Shown: positions 1-9,389, numbered from the stretch's first letter. The stretch: 64,000 bases of DNA from Leptolyngbya sp. SIO1E4 (GCA_010672825.2 JAAHFU020000001.1:496001-560000), one strand, 5' to 3'. Notes: generated from the sequence alone by a model not told the origin. Made by a program: numbers and translations.

Positions 1-278
1 CCATAGCCAATGTAGTTGCCATAGCGATCTAAAAACAGATTCGCCATCGCTCCGTATACGAGCTGAATTCCACGCTCGGCAATGCTTTCCCAGTGAGCTG
101 CAGGCACCCCCTTGCCCGTAATGCGTCCCGTTACCGAAACAAACTGGTAGTAGATGTATTGAATACCCAGTTCATCAATTTTGGCCCGCACCTGCTTAAC
201 AAGCTCAGCCCTCTCTGGCTGGGCAACATAAGCTTCTAGGTGGGTCAGCGTTTCTGGTTTAGAAATAGCTACAGTCAC
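1..278 (-). CDS. Glutamine synthetase family protein, N-terminal part (runs off left edge)
   Basis: About 92 codons of a gene that continues beyond the window. Reading starts at a GTG (278-276) with GGAG about 8 bases upstream. The translation contains YIYYQFVSVTGR, GKGVPAAHWE and ANLFLDRYGNYIGYG, which match the N-terminal beta-grasp region of a glutamine synthetase-like family found in cyanobacteria and actinobacteria. It does not look like the N-terminus of canonical GlnA or of the long GlnN type. The catalytic barrel lies outside the window, so whether it makes glutamine or ligates glutamate to another amine cannot be judged. It stands alone here, with the next gene on its 5' side a tRNA. 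Confidence 0.7.
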   Translation of the reverse strand, partial: MTVAISKPETLTHLEAYVAQPERAELVKQVRAKIDELGIQYIYYQFVSVTGRITGKGVPAAHWESIAERGIQLVYGAMANLFLDRYGNYIGY

Positions 279-654
279 AAGGAGTCTCTCCAAATTGACG
301 ATCAGCGACCTTGGGAAGGACGGCGTGTCTTGTGGATAGTAAATCGGGACTGCCCTGAGGGCTCTGTAGCTGTAGATACCTAGCGTTTAATGACGGCCAA
401 TTAAGTCATGAAATTTAGAACAGATTGCGAAAGATTGCGGCTTTCCACCCAATTGCTGTAGAGAATTGCTGTGGAGAATGGACTATCCATGATGCGGCAC
501 CTTCGCTCACGCCCCACTCGGAGAAGTCTTTCCTAATGGACGCAGGATATCCAGAGGTGCGCGGGATTGCCTTTCACCCGAAAACCCAATCCATTGAAAA
601 ACTGGGGAGCTTAATTACCTATCCCAAGGTTTTCATGAAAGAGTCTACCTTTGA
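279..654. other. Intergenic region upstream of the glutamine synthetase-like gene
   Basis: 376 bases between the GTG start on the minus strand and the 3' end of tRNA-Gly. It must contain the promoter of the leftward gene. I see no convincing gene, terminator or repeat; the one open frame here runs into the tRNA and has no recognisable product. Confidence 0.5.
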
Positions 655-726
655 AGCGGGTAACGCGATTCGAACGCGCGACATTCACCTTGGCAAGGTG
701 ACGCTCTACCACTGAGCTATACCCGC
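655..726 (-). tRNA. tRNA-Gly (anticodon GCC)
   Basis: The minus strand folds as a cloverleaf: acceptor arm GCGGGTA paired with TACCCGC, D arm GCTC/GAGC, anticodon stem TCACC/GGTGA with loop TTGCCAA (anticodon GCC), and T arm GCGCG-TTCGAAT-CGCGT. The discriminator base is T. The 3' CCA is not encoded (TCAA follows), as is usual in cyanobacteria. GCC reads GGC and GGT glycine codons. Confidence 0.95.
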
Positions 727-818
727 AAACCGTCACTTCAGACTTTTGCTATTCTCCCAAATGAAAATGTGCTTGTCAACACTTTTCAAGTTGAAATAGC
801 AAAGTTGAAATGAAAGCT

Positions 819-1391
819 CTACATATCAGACATCGCAGTCTTAACCGATGACGAGGCTGGCAACGAGGTAGAAGCGCCACTCGGCAGACTATTCAGGGTC
901 TCCGCCGTGGGCATAACCTGAATCTGACTCATCAGGCTGGCCATCTCAAGCGCACTCATGGCATAATTCCAGCCCAGATTGCTCTTGATGCCAGCTCGTT
1001 CCAGCGCCTGCTGCATAGAATCTGTTGTGAGTACCCCAAACACAATCGGGACACCTGTTTGAAACCCGGCAGCGGCAACGCCTTTAGAAACCTCGGCAGC
1101 CACATAGTCAAAATGAGGCGTCTGCCCGCGAATCACAGCCCCTAAACAAATGATGGCGTTGTATCGCCGGGTCAACGCTAGCTGACGAGCCACCATCGGA
1201 ATCTCGAAACTACCAGGAACCCAAACGTAGTCTACCTGCTCACCTTGGGGGTTGATATCAACCCCGTGACGCTTAAGACAGTCTTGGCAACCTGCCAACA
1301 GCTTCTCAGTGACGAGGTCGTTGAAACGACCAATAACCAGGGCGAACCGAAAGGGTTCGCCTTGATGAAAATTCCCTTCAAAAACAGCCAT
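819..1391 (-). CDS. ribH: 6,7-dimethyl-8-ribityllumazine synthase
   Basis: Catalyses the penultimate step of riboflavin synthesis, condensing 5-amino-6-ribitylamino-uracil with 3,4-dihydroxy-2-butanone 4-phosphate. Family motifs are clear: [16 protein letters not shown] near residue 17, the substrate-binding [25 protein letters not shown] with the catalytic His, and [11 protein letters not shown]. The 190-residue product is longer than the usual 155-165 because of a Ser/Ala-rich C-terminal tail of about 30 residues that looks disordered. The common GxKxxNKG segment reads [11 protein letters not shown]. It lies 31 bases downstream of psbZ in the same direction, a pairing seen in other cyanobacteria, so the two are probably cotranscribed. 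Confidence 0.96.
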   Translation of the reverse strand: MAVFEGNFHQGEPFRFALVIGRFNDLVTEKLLAGCQDCLKRHGVDINPQGEQVDYVWVPGSFEIPMVARQLALTRRYNAIICLGAVIRGQTPHFDYVAAEVSKGVAAAGFQTGVPIVFGVLTTDSMQQALERAGIKSNLGWNYAMSALEMASLMSQIQVMPTAETLNSLPSGASTSLPASSSVKTAMSDM

Positions 1392-1422
1392 GAAATTCGA
1401 TTGCTATTGATTGCCTAAAAGG

Positions 1423-1611
1423 CTACACCACCAGGTAGTTAAGGCCACCTACCACCACGACCAAGACTCCCCAAGCAACAGAACCCAGAAGAATCAGGCG
1501 CTTTGACTGCTCCCAATTTTGCGGAGAAGCATAGGCCACAGGGACACCTACAATCATCGCAAAAGATAACAAAACCAGGAGAAACAGTGCCAATTGGAAA
1601 AGAATTACCAT
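1423..1611 (-). CDS. psbZ: Photosystem II reaction centre protein Z
   Basis: A 62-residue protein with two transmembrane helices (about residues 3-25 and 38-60) joined by the polar segment [12 protein letters not shown], which is diagnostic for PsbZ (Ycf9). PsbZ is a peripheral PSII core subunit next to CP43 and helps stabilise PSII-antenna contacts. The length is exactly that of the family. It is the first gene of a probable psbZ-ribH unit; the 224 bases upstream to the divergent gene at 1836 must carry both promoters. Confidence 0.96.
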   Translation of the reverse strand: MVILFQLALFLLVLLSFAMIVGVPVAYASPQNWEQSKRLILLGSVAWGVLVVVVGGLNYLVV

Positions 1612-1835
1612 TTTTTTAAGTCTCTTCTCTGAACACAGCTTTGCCAGTCACCAGAAACCCTACAGGCCATCTATGACTGACATTATTCTAGTAAGCTATC
1701 AGAAATGTGAGTGCTGTGGAAGTCTTGTCACAATCCCTACAAACGAAATGTGACTCTCAAGATAATTCGATAAGCTTCAAGTGAATGGTCAAGGGCAACC
1801 ATCGCTGTTGTTAAGGCAATCAGAGCAGGCGCGTC

Positions 1836-4583
1836 ATGGATTTGGTGCTGTGTCACACAACAGCTGACTTTGATACGCTGGGCGCAGCTGTCGGGTTGAC
1901 TCGTCTCTATCCGGGTGCGCGGGTGGTGCTGGCGGGGGGATTTCATCCGACCGTGCAAGGATTTTTGGCCCTGCATCGAGATGAATATCTGTTAATTGAG
2001 CGCCGTGCCGTGAATATGCAGGCGGTGCAGTCACTGGCAGTGGTAGATACACAGGCGCTGGAACGCTTAGGCCCCATTGCGTCTTGGGTCACTCAGGTGG
2101 CTGAGCAGGGCGGCGAGGTGGTTGTTTACGACCATCATCAGCAGGCAGACAGCACTATCCCAGCAACCGTCACCCATATTGATGAAGTAGGGGCAACCAC
2201 CACCCTCATTACGGAGGCATTAAAGGCTCAATCTATTCTGCTGACAATTGCAGAAGCCACCGTCATGGCGCTGGGCATTCATGTGGATACCGGCTCGTTG
2301 ACCTTTGCCTCATCCACGCCTAGGGATGCAGCGGCGCTGACTTGGTTAATGGAGCAGGGGGCCAGTCAGGCCGCAATCGCAGAATTTGTCGAACCCAATC
2401 TCTCGCCATCGCTGCAGGTGTTACTAGAGAGTGCAATTTCTCAATTCCAGCGAGAAAGTCGCACTGGGCATACCCTGGGTTGGGTCATGTTAGAAATGCC
2501 GCGCCATGTGCCTGGACTCTCTGGGTTAGCCGAACGGCTGATCTCGTTGATGGATGTTGATAGTTTGGTGCTGGCGGCCGGGTATTCCCTCAAAACTGTC
2601 AAGAAACTCGTGTTGATTGGGCGTGCCCGAGGACGAACCGCTGCCCAGGGCGATCGCCCTGGGGTGGACTTCAATCAGGTATTTACACCGCTGGGGGGCG
2701 GCGGGCACCCCACCGCCGCCTCAGTGACGCTCACGACCGAGACCCCGGCTGAGGTCTTTCACCAGGTTCTGAGTGCCGTGCGCGCGCAGATTCCCCCCGT
2801 TCCCGTCGCTCGGGACGTGATGTCTTCGCCTGTGCGCACTATTCGTCCCGACACCCTGATTACAGAGGCCCAGCGGATTTTGTTGCGATACGGCCATTCG
2901 GGGTTATCGGTGGTGGATAGTGAGGGGCAGTTAGTGGGTGTTATTTCCCGGCGAGACATTGACCTGGCCCTGCACCACGGGTTTGGCCATGCTCCGGTCA
3001 AGGGCTACATGACGACGCAGGTAAAAACGATCGCGCCCTCCACCTCTCTGCCAGACATTGAAGCGTTGATGGTCACCTATGACATTGGGCGCCTACCGGT
3101 CATTGAATCGGGCAATCTGGTGGGGGTAGTGACCCGCACCGATGTGCTGCGACAGTTGCATCAAGACCAACAAGGAAAAGCCGATCAGACCTCGGGACTC
3201 TCAGTACCGCTCGCCCGCCCGCCGCTGGCATCCCAGCTCTGGAGCACACTGCAACAGCGATTGACCCCAGCCCTGTGGGCCATGTTAGAAGACATGGCAG
3301 CGGTTGCCTTCGAGCAAGGCTGGCACCTTTATCTGGTAGGGGGTGCCGTTCGGGACTTGCTGCTGACTCCGGCTTCAGAACCGTTGGCACTTCAAGATGT
3401 GGATCTGGTCGTGGATAGTGCCTACCAAACCCTGGAGATGGGAGCGGGCGTAGTGCTGGCCCAGGCGGTTCAGGCAAAACACCCTGAAGCAGAGCTGCAG
3501 ATTTATGGGCGCTTCCAAACAGCGGCCTTGGTGTGGCATGAAGATCGAGTCCACAACCGAGCCCCGCTCATGGTGGATATTGCCACAGCCCGCACGGAGT
3601 TTTATCCCTACCCGGCTGCCAATCCCGAAGTCGAAGCCAGCTCCATTCGCCAAGACTTATATCGCCGAGACTTTACCATCAATGCCTTGGCTATCCGCCT
3701 GACTCAACCTCGTCCGGGGCAACTGTTGGATTTCTTTGGTGGCCTGCTAGATCTGCAACGGCGTCACGTCCGCGTGCTCCATGCCAACAGCTTTATTGAA
3801 GACCCCACACGGATCTATCGGGGGGTTCGCTTTGCCGTCCGCCTTGGGTTTACCCTAGAGCCGCAAACAGAGGAGTTTATTCGCCACGCCATTGAGAGTG
3901 GGGTTTACAAACGACTACAGGCCGAGATGGCTAAACTACCGGCCCTACAGACGCGTCTGAAAACAGAGCTGAAATATATCCTTGAAGCGTCTTATTGGGA
4001 GGCAGCGCTGACCTTGCTGAATCAGCTGGGGGCTCTGGTCTGCCTTCATCCAGCCTTGGTTTTAAGCGATCGCCTCTGGCAGCAACTGCGCCGCATCAGC
4101 CGCTGGCTGCAGCAGGTTGAGGGGCTCTCCGGGCTCACACCCTGGCAGATGCGGCTGGAACTGCTGATGACCGCCATTCCCCCAGAGGCCCGACAGACCA
4201 TCGCGGAGAACCTGCAGCTGCCGCTACGGAGTATTCAGCGTCTGGCGGGGTTAGCGGATGCTGAAGCCACGCTCTTAGCCGAGTTACCAGCGTGCGATCG
4301 CCCCAGCCAGTGCTTTCACCTCCTGCAGCAATACGATATTGAGACGCTGGTGCTGGTTAGTGTCCGATTTCCCCATCGCGGGGGCAATCGCATTTGGCGG
4401 TATTTAATGACCTGGGCCCATGTCAAAGCCCCCCTCACCGGCAACGATTTGCGACAATTGGGCTATCTGCCTGGGCCTGGGTATCGGGCCATGTTAGAGG
4501 CGCTGTTGTCCGCCACTTTGGACGGCGAAGTAACCGATAGAGCTGCAGCAGTTGCATTCATCGCTCAGAAATATCCCCTGTGA
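1836..4583 (+). CDS. DHH-CBS-tRNA nucleotidyltransferase (CCA/A-adding enzyme) fusion
   Basis: A 915-residue multidomain protein. Residues 1 to about 310 are a DHH/DHHA1 phosphoesterase-like module with VVYDHH at 97-101 and GGGGHPTAA near 288. Residues about 320-450 hold two CBS motifs (RDVMSSPVRTI and KGYMTTQVKTI). From about 490 is a class II nucleotidyltransferase head: LYLVGGAVRDLLL, the metal-binding DVDLVVD, RRDFTINALAIRL and EDPTRIYRGVRFA, then the helical neck/body. The same domain order is known in bacterial A-adding enzymes such as that of Aquifex. The likely role is 3'-CCA maturation or repair of tRNA; cyanobacteria can split CC- and A-addition between two enzymes, and which activity this one has cannot be read from sequence. 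CBS domains suggest adenine nucleotide sensing. Confidence 0.9.
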   Translation: MDLVLCHTTADFDTLGAAVGLTRLYPGARVVLAGGFHPTVQGFLALHRDEYLLIERRAVNMQAVQSLAVVDTQALERLGPIASWVTQVAEQGGEVVVYDHHQQADSTIPATVTHIDEVGATTTLITEALKAQSILLTIAEATVMALGIHVDTGSLTFASSTPRDAAALTWLMEQGASQAAIAEFVEPNLSPSLQVLLESAISQFQRESRTGHTLGWVMLEMPRHVPGLSGLAERLISLMDVDSLVLAAGYSLKTVKKLVLIGRARGRTAAQGDRPGVDFNQVFTPLGGGGHPTAASVTLTTETPAEVFHQVLSAVRAQIPPVPVARDVMSSPVRTIRPDTLITEAQRILLRYGHSGLSVVDSEGQLVGVISRRDIDLALHHGFGHAPVKGYMTTQVKTIAPSTSLPDIEALMVTYDIGRLPVIESGNLVGVVTRTDVLRQLHQDQQGKADQTSGLSVPLARPPLASQLWSTLQQRLTPALWAMLEDMAAVAFEQGWHLYLVGGAVRDLLLTPASEPLALQDVDLVVDSAYQTLEMGAGVVLAQAVQAKHPEAELQIYGRFQTAALVWHEDRVHNRAPLMVDIATARTEFYPYPAANPEVEASSIRQDLYRRDFTINALAIRLTQPRPGQLLDFFGGLLDLQRRHVRVLHANSFIEDPTRIYRGVRFAVRLGFTLEPQTEEFIRHAIESGVYKRLQAEMAKLPALQTRLKTELKYILEASYWEAALTLLNQLGALVCLHPALVLSDRLWQQLRRISRWLQQVEGLSGLTPWQMRLELLMTAIPPEARQTIAENLQLPLRSIQRLAGLADAEATLLAELPACDRPSQCFHLLQQYDIETLVLVSVRFPHRGGNRIWRYLMTWAHVKAPLTGNDLRQLGYLPGPGYRAMLEALLSATLDGEVTDRAAAVAFIAQKYPL

Positions 4584-4669
4584 GCTGCCAAATCGATTGA
4601 ATTAGGAGGGTGGGGATCAAAACCGTATCCTCAACATCTGCCATTAGAATCACAACAGGGTAGATTAGT

Positions 4670-6151
4670 ATGCTGACTACTGTACGTGACGGATTTGAAC
4701 CTATGTCGCTGTCTCCAGGGACTGCCCTGCAAAATGGCCACTACGTCATCGATGCGCTCTTAGAAGCCGCACCCAATGGAGCGCTGTATTGGGGAACCCA
4801 TGTCGTCACTGGGGCCCAGGTCTACATTCAGGTTCTCTCCTTCACCCAAACAGACGATGCTGCAGATCTTTCTGCCTTCATGACTCGCCTGCAAGGCGTG
4901 TCTGGGGATCCTCAATCACCGCTCCCTAGCCCCTTGCAACTCTTCCTTGAAGACGACCACACCCTGTATCTAGCGATGGAAACAACGGTCGGGCTGCCGT
5001 GGAGCCATATCTGTGGCACCCCCCATGCACCAATGCCACCGAAGCAAGCACTCGAAACCATCCGGCAGATCGCAAATGACGTTCTCTGGCTAGAAACGCA
5101 AGCCCTGCCAGGGATGGATTTATCCCCGAATCGGGTTTGGATCACGGCTAATCGCGATCGGCTGACCCTGACTGGGTTTTCCAAAGCACAGCTGTCGAAT
5201 GAGCAGGCGATAGAAACCGCCCCAGCAACCGTGCCCGCCTTAGCAAAATTGCTCTACAGCTTTCTCTCAGGGGAGTTACCCCCCCCCTCTGATGCCAATG
5301 CCTTAAAACAAGCACTGCAGGAACGCCTGCCCAATTTGAGTCCACTGATTGTGCAGGCTATCCATTCAGGGGTCTCCATCCCTAGCCCATCTACGGCAGG
5401 AACCGGGGATGGAGAAACCGTCCAGCAAACGCAAGATGCTCAGCAAGCACAAGACGCTGTACAGCAGTGGCTAGCAACCTTGCCTGATGCGCCCACTTCA
5501 ACCCTGGGGAACACCCAGCCCACCCAGGCTGCCATTCGTCAGCCTCACCCTCCCCAAGCCCAGCCTTGGCGTTGGGGAGTTTACCCGGCGCTGGGGGTGA
5601 CGGCCCTGGTAGCCGCGATCGGGGGAGGCACTTTGGGCGCCGCCTGGCGGCTGAATGCCGGCAGTTTGCCAGGGGCCATTCAATTTGACCCTGATCAGTC
5701 CTTTCCCTCCCAGGCTGGCTGGTCTGGCGACACCCCAGAGGCCGATTTCGAAAGCCCTTACGTGCCTGGAGGGGGGCTCAGAGAGCGCGATAGATGGGGC
5801 GTTTCCGAATGGGATGATGTCCAGTTTGAAGAAGAGCCCCTTCCCGAAACCCCTGAATGGTCTGAGGAGCCTGCATGGGCCGAGGAGGAAAATACCTCAG
5901 AGTGGGAAACCTTTGAAGAAGACCTGCAAGTGCAACCTGACCCCGAAGAGCCCGCCGAAACAGAACGAGAATTCCCCATGGATGAGGGGATCTTTGATGA
6001 GGTCACTGAACCCGAACCCTCGCCAAAAAACCCGATGGGAACGCCCTCTGAAGAGGGCAAAGTACTTTCAGATGCCGAGCCGGCCCCGGCCGAGGTACCC
6101 CAATGGGAGTTGATGCCCGCGCCAGTCCCCGAAGCAACCTCTGAAAGCTGA
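4670..6151 (+). CDS. Membrane-anchored pseudokinase-like protein with acidic C-terminus
   Basis: 493 residues. The first 220 or so resemble a Ser/Thr protein kinase fold: LQNGHYVIDALLEAAPNGALYWGTH resembles the N-lobe opening, and LSPNRVWITANRDRLTLTGFSKAQL lies where the catalytic loop and DFG would be. The HRD Asp, the glycine-rich loop and DFG are absent, so it is probably catalytically dead. One transmembrane helix follows (about residues 303-327), then a roughly 150-residue tail rich in Glu, Pro and Trp, probably extracytoplasmic. The gene follows the tRNA nucleotidyltransferase by 86 bases. The start codon is uncertain: MSLSPGTALQNGHY at residue 12 is an alternative. I do not recognise an assigned family. 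Confidence 0.6.
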   Translation: MLTTVRDGFEPMSLSPGTALQNGHYVIDALLEAAPNGALYWGTHVVTGAQVYIQVLSFTQTDDAADLSAFMTRLQGVSGDPQSPLPSPLQLFLEDDHTLYLAMETTVGLPWSHICGTPHAPMPPKQALETIRQIANDVLWLETQALPGMDLSPNRVWITANRDRLTLTGFSKAQLSNEQAIETAPATVPALAKLLYSFLSGELPPPSDANALKQALQERLPNLSPLIVQAIHSGVSIPSPSTAGTGDGETVQQTQDAQQAQDAVQQWLATLPDAPTSTLGNTQPTQAAIRQPHPPQAQPWRWGVYPALGVTALVAAIGGGTLGAAWRLNAGSLPGAIQFDPDQSFPSQAGWSGDTPEADFESPYVPGGGLRERDRWGVSEWDDVQFEEEPLPETPEWSEEPAWAEEENTSEWETFEEDLQVQPDPEEPAETEREFPMDEGIFDEVTEPEPSPKNPMGTPSEEGKVLSDAEPAPAEVPQWELMPAPVPEATSES

Positions 6152-6242
6152 CGAATCAGAGCTGACGAATGAAGATTATCTACAGTGACTTTGGATAAGG
6201 GCGTTATAATTCCTGATGGAAGGTGTAACAAAGTGTGACATT

Positions 6243-6572
6243 ATGAGCGACCCTATGGTGCATGCCTTTTTCGTTGGTCGAGCTTTAGCAGCCACCGTAG
6301 CTGAGCGATTTGAGCAGACGATGACGGAGGCACTCAGCAACTTAGGCAAGTTTGATGCAGAGCAGCGCGAAAACTTGAGGCAATTTGCAGATGAGGTTGT
6401 GGCTCGTGCTCAACAGCAAGAAGCCGAAGTCTCTCAAGACTATGCCGATTCTGGTTCGCCCTTGACTCAGACGGCTACGCCTCAAGATTTGCAAGCAACC
6501 ATTGACAATTTGCGCGCAGAAATTGCCCAGGTAAGGTCGTCCCTGCAACAGTACCGGGCATCTTTGAATTAA
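6243..6572 (+). CDS. DUF6825 family cyanobacterial/plastid protein
   Basis: About 109 residues from the ATG at 6243. It begins MSDPMVHAFFVGRALA, the usual opening of a family conserved across cyanobacteria, with SNLGKFDAEQRENLRQF as the signature and a C-terminal helix (LQATIDNLRAEIAQVRSSLQQY) likely to form a coiled coil. No function is established to my knowledge. An upstream in-frame ATG at 6216 would add nine residues (MEGVTKCDI) that do not fit the family start, so I use 6243. The next gene starts 75 bases later on the same strand. Confidence 0.8.
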   Translation: MSDPMVHAFFVGRALAATVAERFEQTMTEALSNLGKFDAEQRENLRQFADEVVARAQQQEAEVSQDYADSGSPLTQTATPQDLQATIDNLRAEIAQVRSSLQQYRASLN

Positions 6573-6647
6573 GCCTCCGCGATCGCTTGCCGCAAAAGCT
6601 TTAGGTTTGGCAGTTTGTTTCCCATAGCAGCTTGTCTAGGAGTTTGA

Positions 6648-8540
6648 GTGTCTGCTGTTTCCGACCATGCAACTTCGTCTACCCCGATGTCTGAGGATGA
6701 TTTGAACGGACATTCTGAGGTGCCATTGCGCTCATCTGCATCTTTGGCATTAGCAGATATTCAGGAGTCTGAAACTAGCCTCTCGGAAATAGCTGTGGGT
6801 GCAGAGACCTCCGCTGACTCCGACAGCAAACTATCGTTGGCGGCTTCCCAGACACCTGCAACGTTTGGCAATAAGTCTTACCGCTGGAATCGAAAACGCT
6901 ACTCGCGGACAAAGCGAACCTTAGATATTTGGTCATTTGTCTTTCAATTTCTGGGTGCTCGATGGCTCTATCGAAAAAAATGGAGCTATCGGGGTGAAGC
7001 AACCCCAGAGAAGATGGCAAAACGGCGTCGCAAACAAGCGATCTGGATTCGAGAAACTTTTCTAGAACTCGGCCCCACCTTCATTAAACTAGGCCAGCTG
7101 TTCTCAACCCGGGCAGATTTGTTTCCGACAGAGTACGTCGAAGAACTTTCTAAACTCCAGGATCGCGTTCCTGCCTTTAGTTATGAGCAGGTTGAGGAGA
7201 TTGTTGAGGCGGATCTTGGCAAATCAATTCCAGAACTTTATCGGACGTTTGACCCAATTCCTTTGGCCGCCGCTAGCTTAGGGCAAGTTCATCGGGCGCA
7301 GCTACACTCTGGCGAAGAAGTCGTGGTCAAAGTGCAGCGACCCGGGCTTAAGCGTCTATTCGAAATTGATCTTTCCATCCTACGCGGCATCGCTCAGTAT
7401 TTTCAGCGCCACCCTGAATGGGGCAAAGGACGAGACTGGCTAGGGATTTATGAGGAATGTTGCCGCATCCTGTGGCTAGAGATCGACTATCTCAACGAAG
7501 GCCGTAATGCCGACACGTTCCGACGCAACTTCCGAACCCAGGATTGGGTGCTGGTTCCTCGGGTCTTTTGGCGCTACGCTTCTCCTCGGGTTTTGACGCT
7601 GGAATATTTGCCGGGCATCAAAATCAGCCACTACGACACCCTTGAAGCAGCCGGTCTTGACCGTAAACGCTTAGCGCAGCTGGGGGCTAAGGCGTATCTG
7701 CATCAGCTTCTAGATGATGGATTTTTCCATGCTGACCCTCACCCAGGCAACATTGCAGTGAGCCCTGAAGGTGCGCTCATTTTTTATGACTTTGGCATGA
7801 TGGGGCAGGTACAGCCTGTGACCCGCGAGCGTCTTATGGTAACTTTCTTAGGAATCGCTCAACGGGATGCCGATTTGGTCGTCACTTCGTTGGTTGAATT
7901 GGGTGCCCTTGTCCCAGTTGAAGACATGGGGCCTGTCCGTCGATCCATCCAGTATATATTGGATAATTTGATGGATAAGCCTTTTGAAGAGCAATCTGTC
8001 GTCTTGATCAGCGATGATTTGTATGCGGTTGCTTACGATCAGCCGTTTCGATTCCCAGCGACGTTTACGTTTGTCATGCGAGCATTTTCGACGCTAGAGG
8101 GGGTTGGCAAAGGCTTGGATCCTGAGTTCAACTTTATGGAAGCTGCAAAGCCTTTTGCAACAAAACTTATGAGTAACAATAACTTCCCCAATTCGACAGA
8201 TTCGCTATTTGGAGAGCTTGGGCGGCAAGCAGCTCAGATGAGTACTACGGCATTGGGGCTTCCTCGTCGATTGGAGGATACACTAGAGAAGCTGGAACGG
8301 GGTGATATTCGGGTACGCGTTCGCTCGATTGAGACGGATCGTATTCTACGGCGCGTAAGCGGTGTCAACATGGCGACGAATTACACGCTTTTAGTCGGTG
8401 CCTTCGTTCTCTCAGCAACCATTTTGTTGGTCTATGATTACTTCTGGCTTGCGATCGCTGCGTTCACTGTGGCAGGCATTGCTGGTATCGCCCTAGTGCG
8501 CTTGATGCTGCAGCTAGGACGGGCCGACCGGCTACCTTAG
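6648..8540 (+). CDS. ABC1/UbiB (ADCK-like) atypical kinase, membrane-associated
   Basis: 630 residues from a GTG preceded by AGGAG at good spacing. Family landmarks in order: KLGQLFSTRADLFP (KxGQ motif), AAASLGQVHRA (Ala-rich nucleotide loop), VVVKVQRPG (ATP-binding Lys), LTLEYLPGIKI, FFHADPHPGNIAV (catalytic Asp/Asn region) and LIFYDFGMMGQV (DFG). The first 80 residues are a low-complexity Ser-rich extension. Two hydrophobic helices end the protein (about 580-625), as in UbiB. ABC1 proteins act as ATPases or kinases on lipid or quinone metabolism; cyanobacterial and plastid members affect prenylquinone and tocopherol metabolism and stress tolerance. The PP2C gene starts 18 bases downstream, so the two probably form an operon. 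Confidence 0.92.
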   Translation: MSAVSDHATSSTPMSEDDLNGHSEVPLRSSASLALADIQESETSLSEIAVGAETSADSDSKLSLAASQTPATFGNKSYRWNRKRYSRTKRTLDIWSFVFQFLGARWLYRKKWSYRGEATPEKMAKRRRKQAIWIRETFLELGPTFIKLGQLFSTRADLFPTEYVEELSKLQDRVPAFSYEQVEEIVEADLGKSIPELYRTFDPIPLAAASLGQVHRAQLHSGEEVVVKVQRPGLKRLFEIDLSILRGIAQYFQRHPEWGKGRDWLGIYEECCRILWLEIDYLNEGRNADTFRRNFRTQDWVLVPRVFWRYASPRVLTLEYLPGIKISHYDTLEAAGLDRKRLAQLGAKAYLHQLLDDGFFHADPHPGNIAVSPEGALIFYDFGMMGQVQPVTRERLMVTFLGIAQRDADLVVTSLVELGALVPVEDMGPVRRSIQYILDNLMDKPFEEQSVVLISDDLYAVAYDQPFRFPATFTFVMRAFSTLEGVGKGLDPEFNFMEAAKPFATKLMSNNNFPNSTDSLFGELGRQAAQMSTTALGLPRRLEDTLEKLERGDIRVRVRSIETDRILRRVSGVNMATNYTLLVGAFVLSATILLVYDYFWLAIAAFTVAGIAGIALVRLMLQLGRADRLP

Positions 8541-8558
8541 TAGGGGAAAGAAAGGTCG

Positions 8559-9341
8559 ATGCTTAGGCTACTGTTCTCTGGGATGACAGACCCAGGGCTC
8601 CTGCGTTCTAGCAATCAGGATAATTACTACATCGATCCTCAAGGGCGCTTTTTTGTCGTGGCCGATGGCATGGGGGGTCACGCGGGAGGGCAGGAAGCCA
8701 GCAGCCTGGCAACTAATGCGATTCGCAGCTATCTCGAAGAACAGTGGAATTCTGTGCTGCCGACTCAGGAAATGTTGCGCAAAGCTTTGCTGTTAGCAAA
8801 TCGCGCCATTATTGACGATCAGAAACAGCACCCAGAACGCGCTGATATGGGCACCACTGCGGTGGTTTTGACGTTTAGAAAACGCGATCAGCAACCCTGG
8901 TGTGCCCATGTTGGGGATTCTCGTTTATATCGGTTGCGCGGGCCAAAGATCACGCAAGTCACTGAAGATCATACTTGGATCGCCCGCGCCGTAAGAGATG
9001 GGGAACTCACAGCAGATCAGTCTCGAACTCACCCATGGCGGCATGTGCTGTCTCAGTGCTTGGGTCGCGAAGACATGAGCCGGATTGACATACAACCAGT
9101 CGAGGCACAAGTCGGCGATCGCTTTTTACTCTGTAGCGATGGGCTAACCGAAGAGCTATCGGACTCGATCATTGCATCTCACTTAAAGACGATTCGAGCT
9201 GCTGAAAATGTTGCTAAAGCCCTGATTCACTCTGCTAAACAGCAGGGCGGGCGAGACAACATTACCGTGATTATCGTGACGCTTTTGCCCGAAAAAGAAG
9301 AGCCAGATAACGGCGTTGAGACCGGTTTCGTTCTGCCTTAG
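8559..9341 (+). CDS. PP2C-family protein Ser/Thr phosphatase
   Basis: A single-domain 260-residue PPM phosphatase. Metal-binding and catalytic motifs are intact: RSSNQDNYY, VVADGMGGHAGG, CAHVGDSRLYRLR, LLCSDGLTEEL and GGRDNITVIIV. The length matches cyanobacterial stand-alone PP2Cs such as PphA, which dephosphorylates PII; orthology to PphA cannot be decided by eye. It starts 18 bases after the ABC1 kinase stop, with a GGGGAAAG purine stretch as ribosome-binding site, suggesting translational coupling of a kinase and a phosphatase. There is no signal peptide or membrane segment, so it is cytosolic. Confidence 0.94.
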   Translation: MLRLLFSGMTDPGLLRSSNQDNYYIDPQGRFFVVADGMGGHAGGQEASSLATNAIRSYLEEQWNSVLPTQEMLRKALLLANRAIIDDQKQHPERADMGTTAVVLTFRKRDQQPWCAHVGDSRLYRLRGPKITQVTEDHTWIARAVRDGELTADQSRTHPWRHVLSQCLGREDMSRIDIQPVEAQVGDRFLLCSDGLTEELSDSIIASHLKTIRAAENVAKALIHSAKQQGGRDNITVIIVTLLPEKEEPDNGVETGFVLP

Positions 9342-9389
9342 GGGTTATTTAGGAAGTCAGGTTCCCTCAAGTCTCAGCCTTCATCTGGT

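Noticed and set aside
425-715. 96-codon open frame on the plus strand
   Set aside because: It runs across tRNA-Gly on the other strand and has no recognisable motif or ribosome-binding site.
5758-6231. 157-codon minus-strand frame opposite the pseudokinase tail
   Set aside because: Ser/Gly-rich antisense of the Glu/Pro-rich tail; no independent signal.
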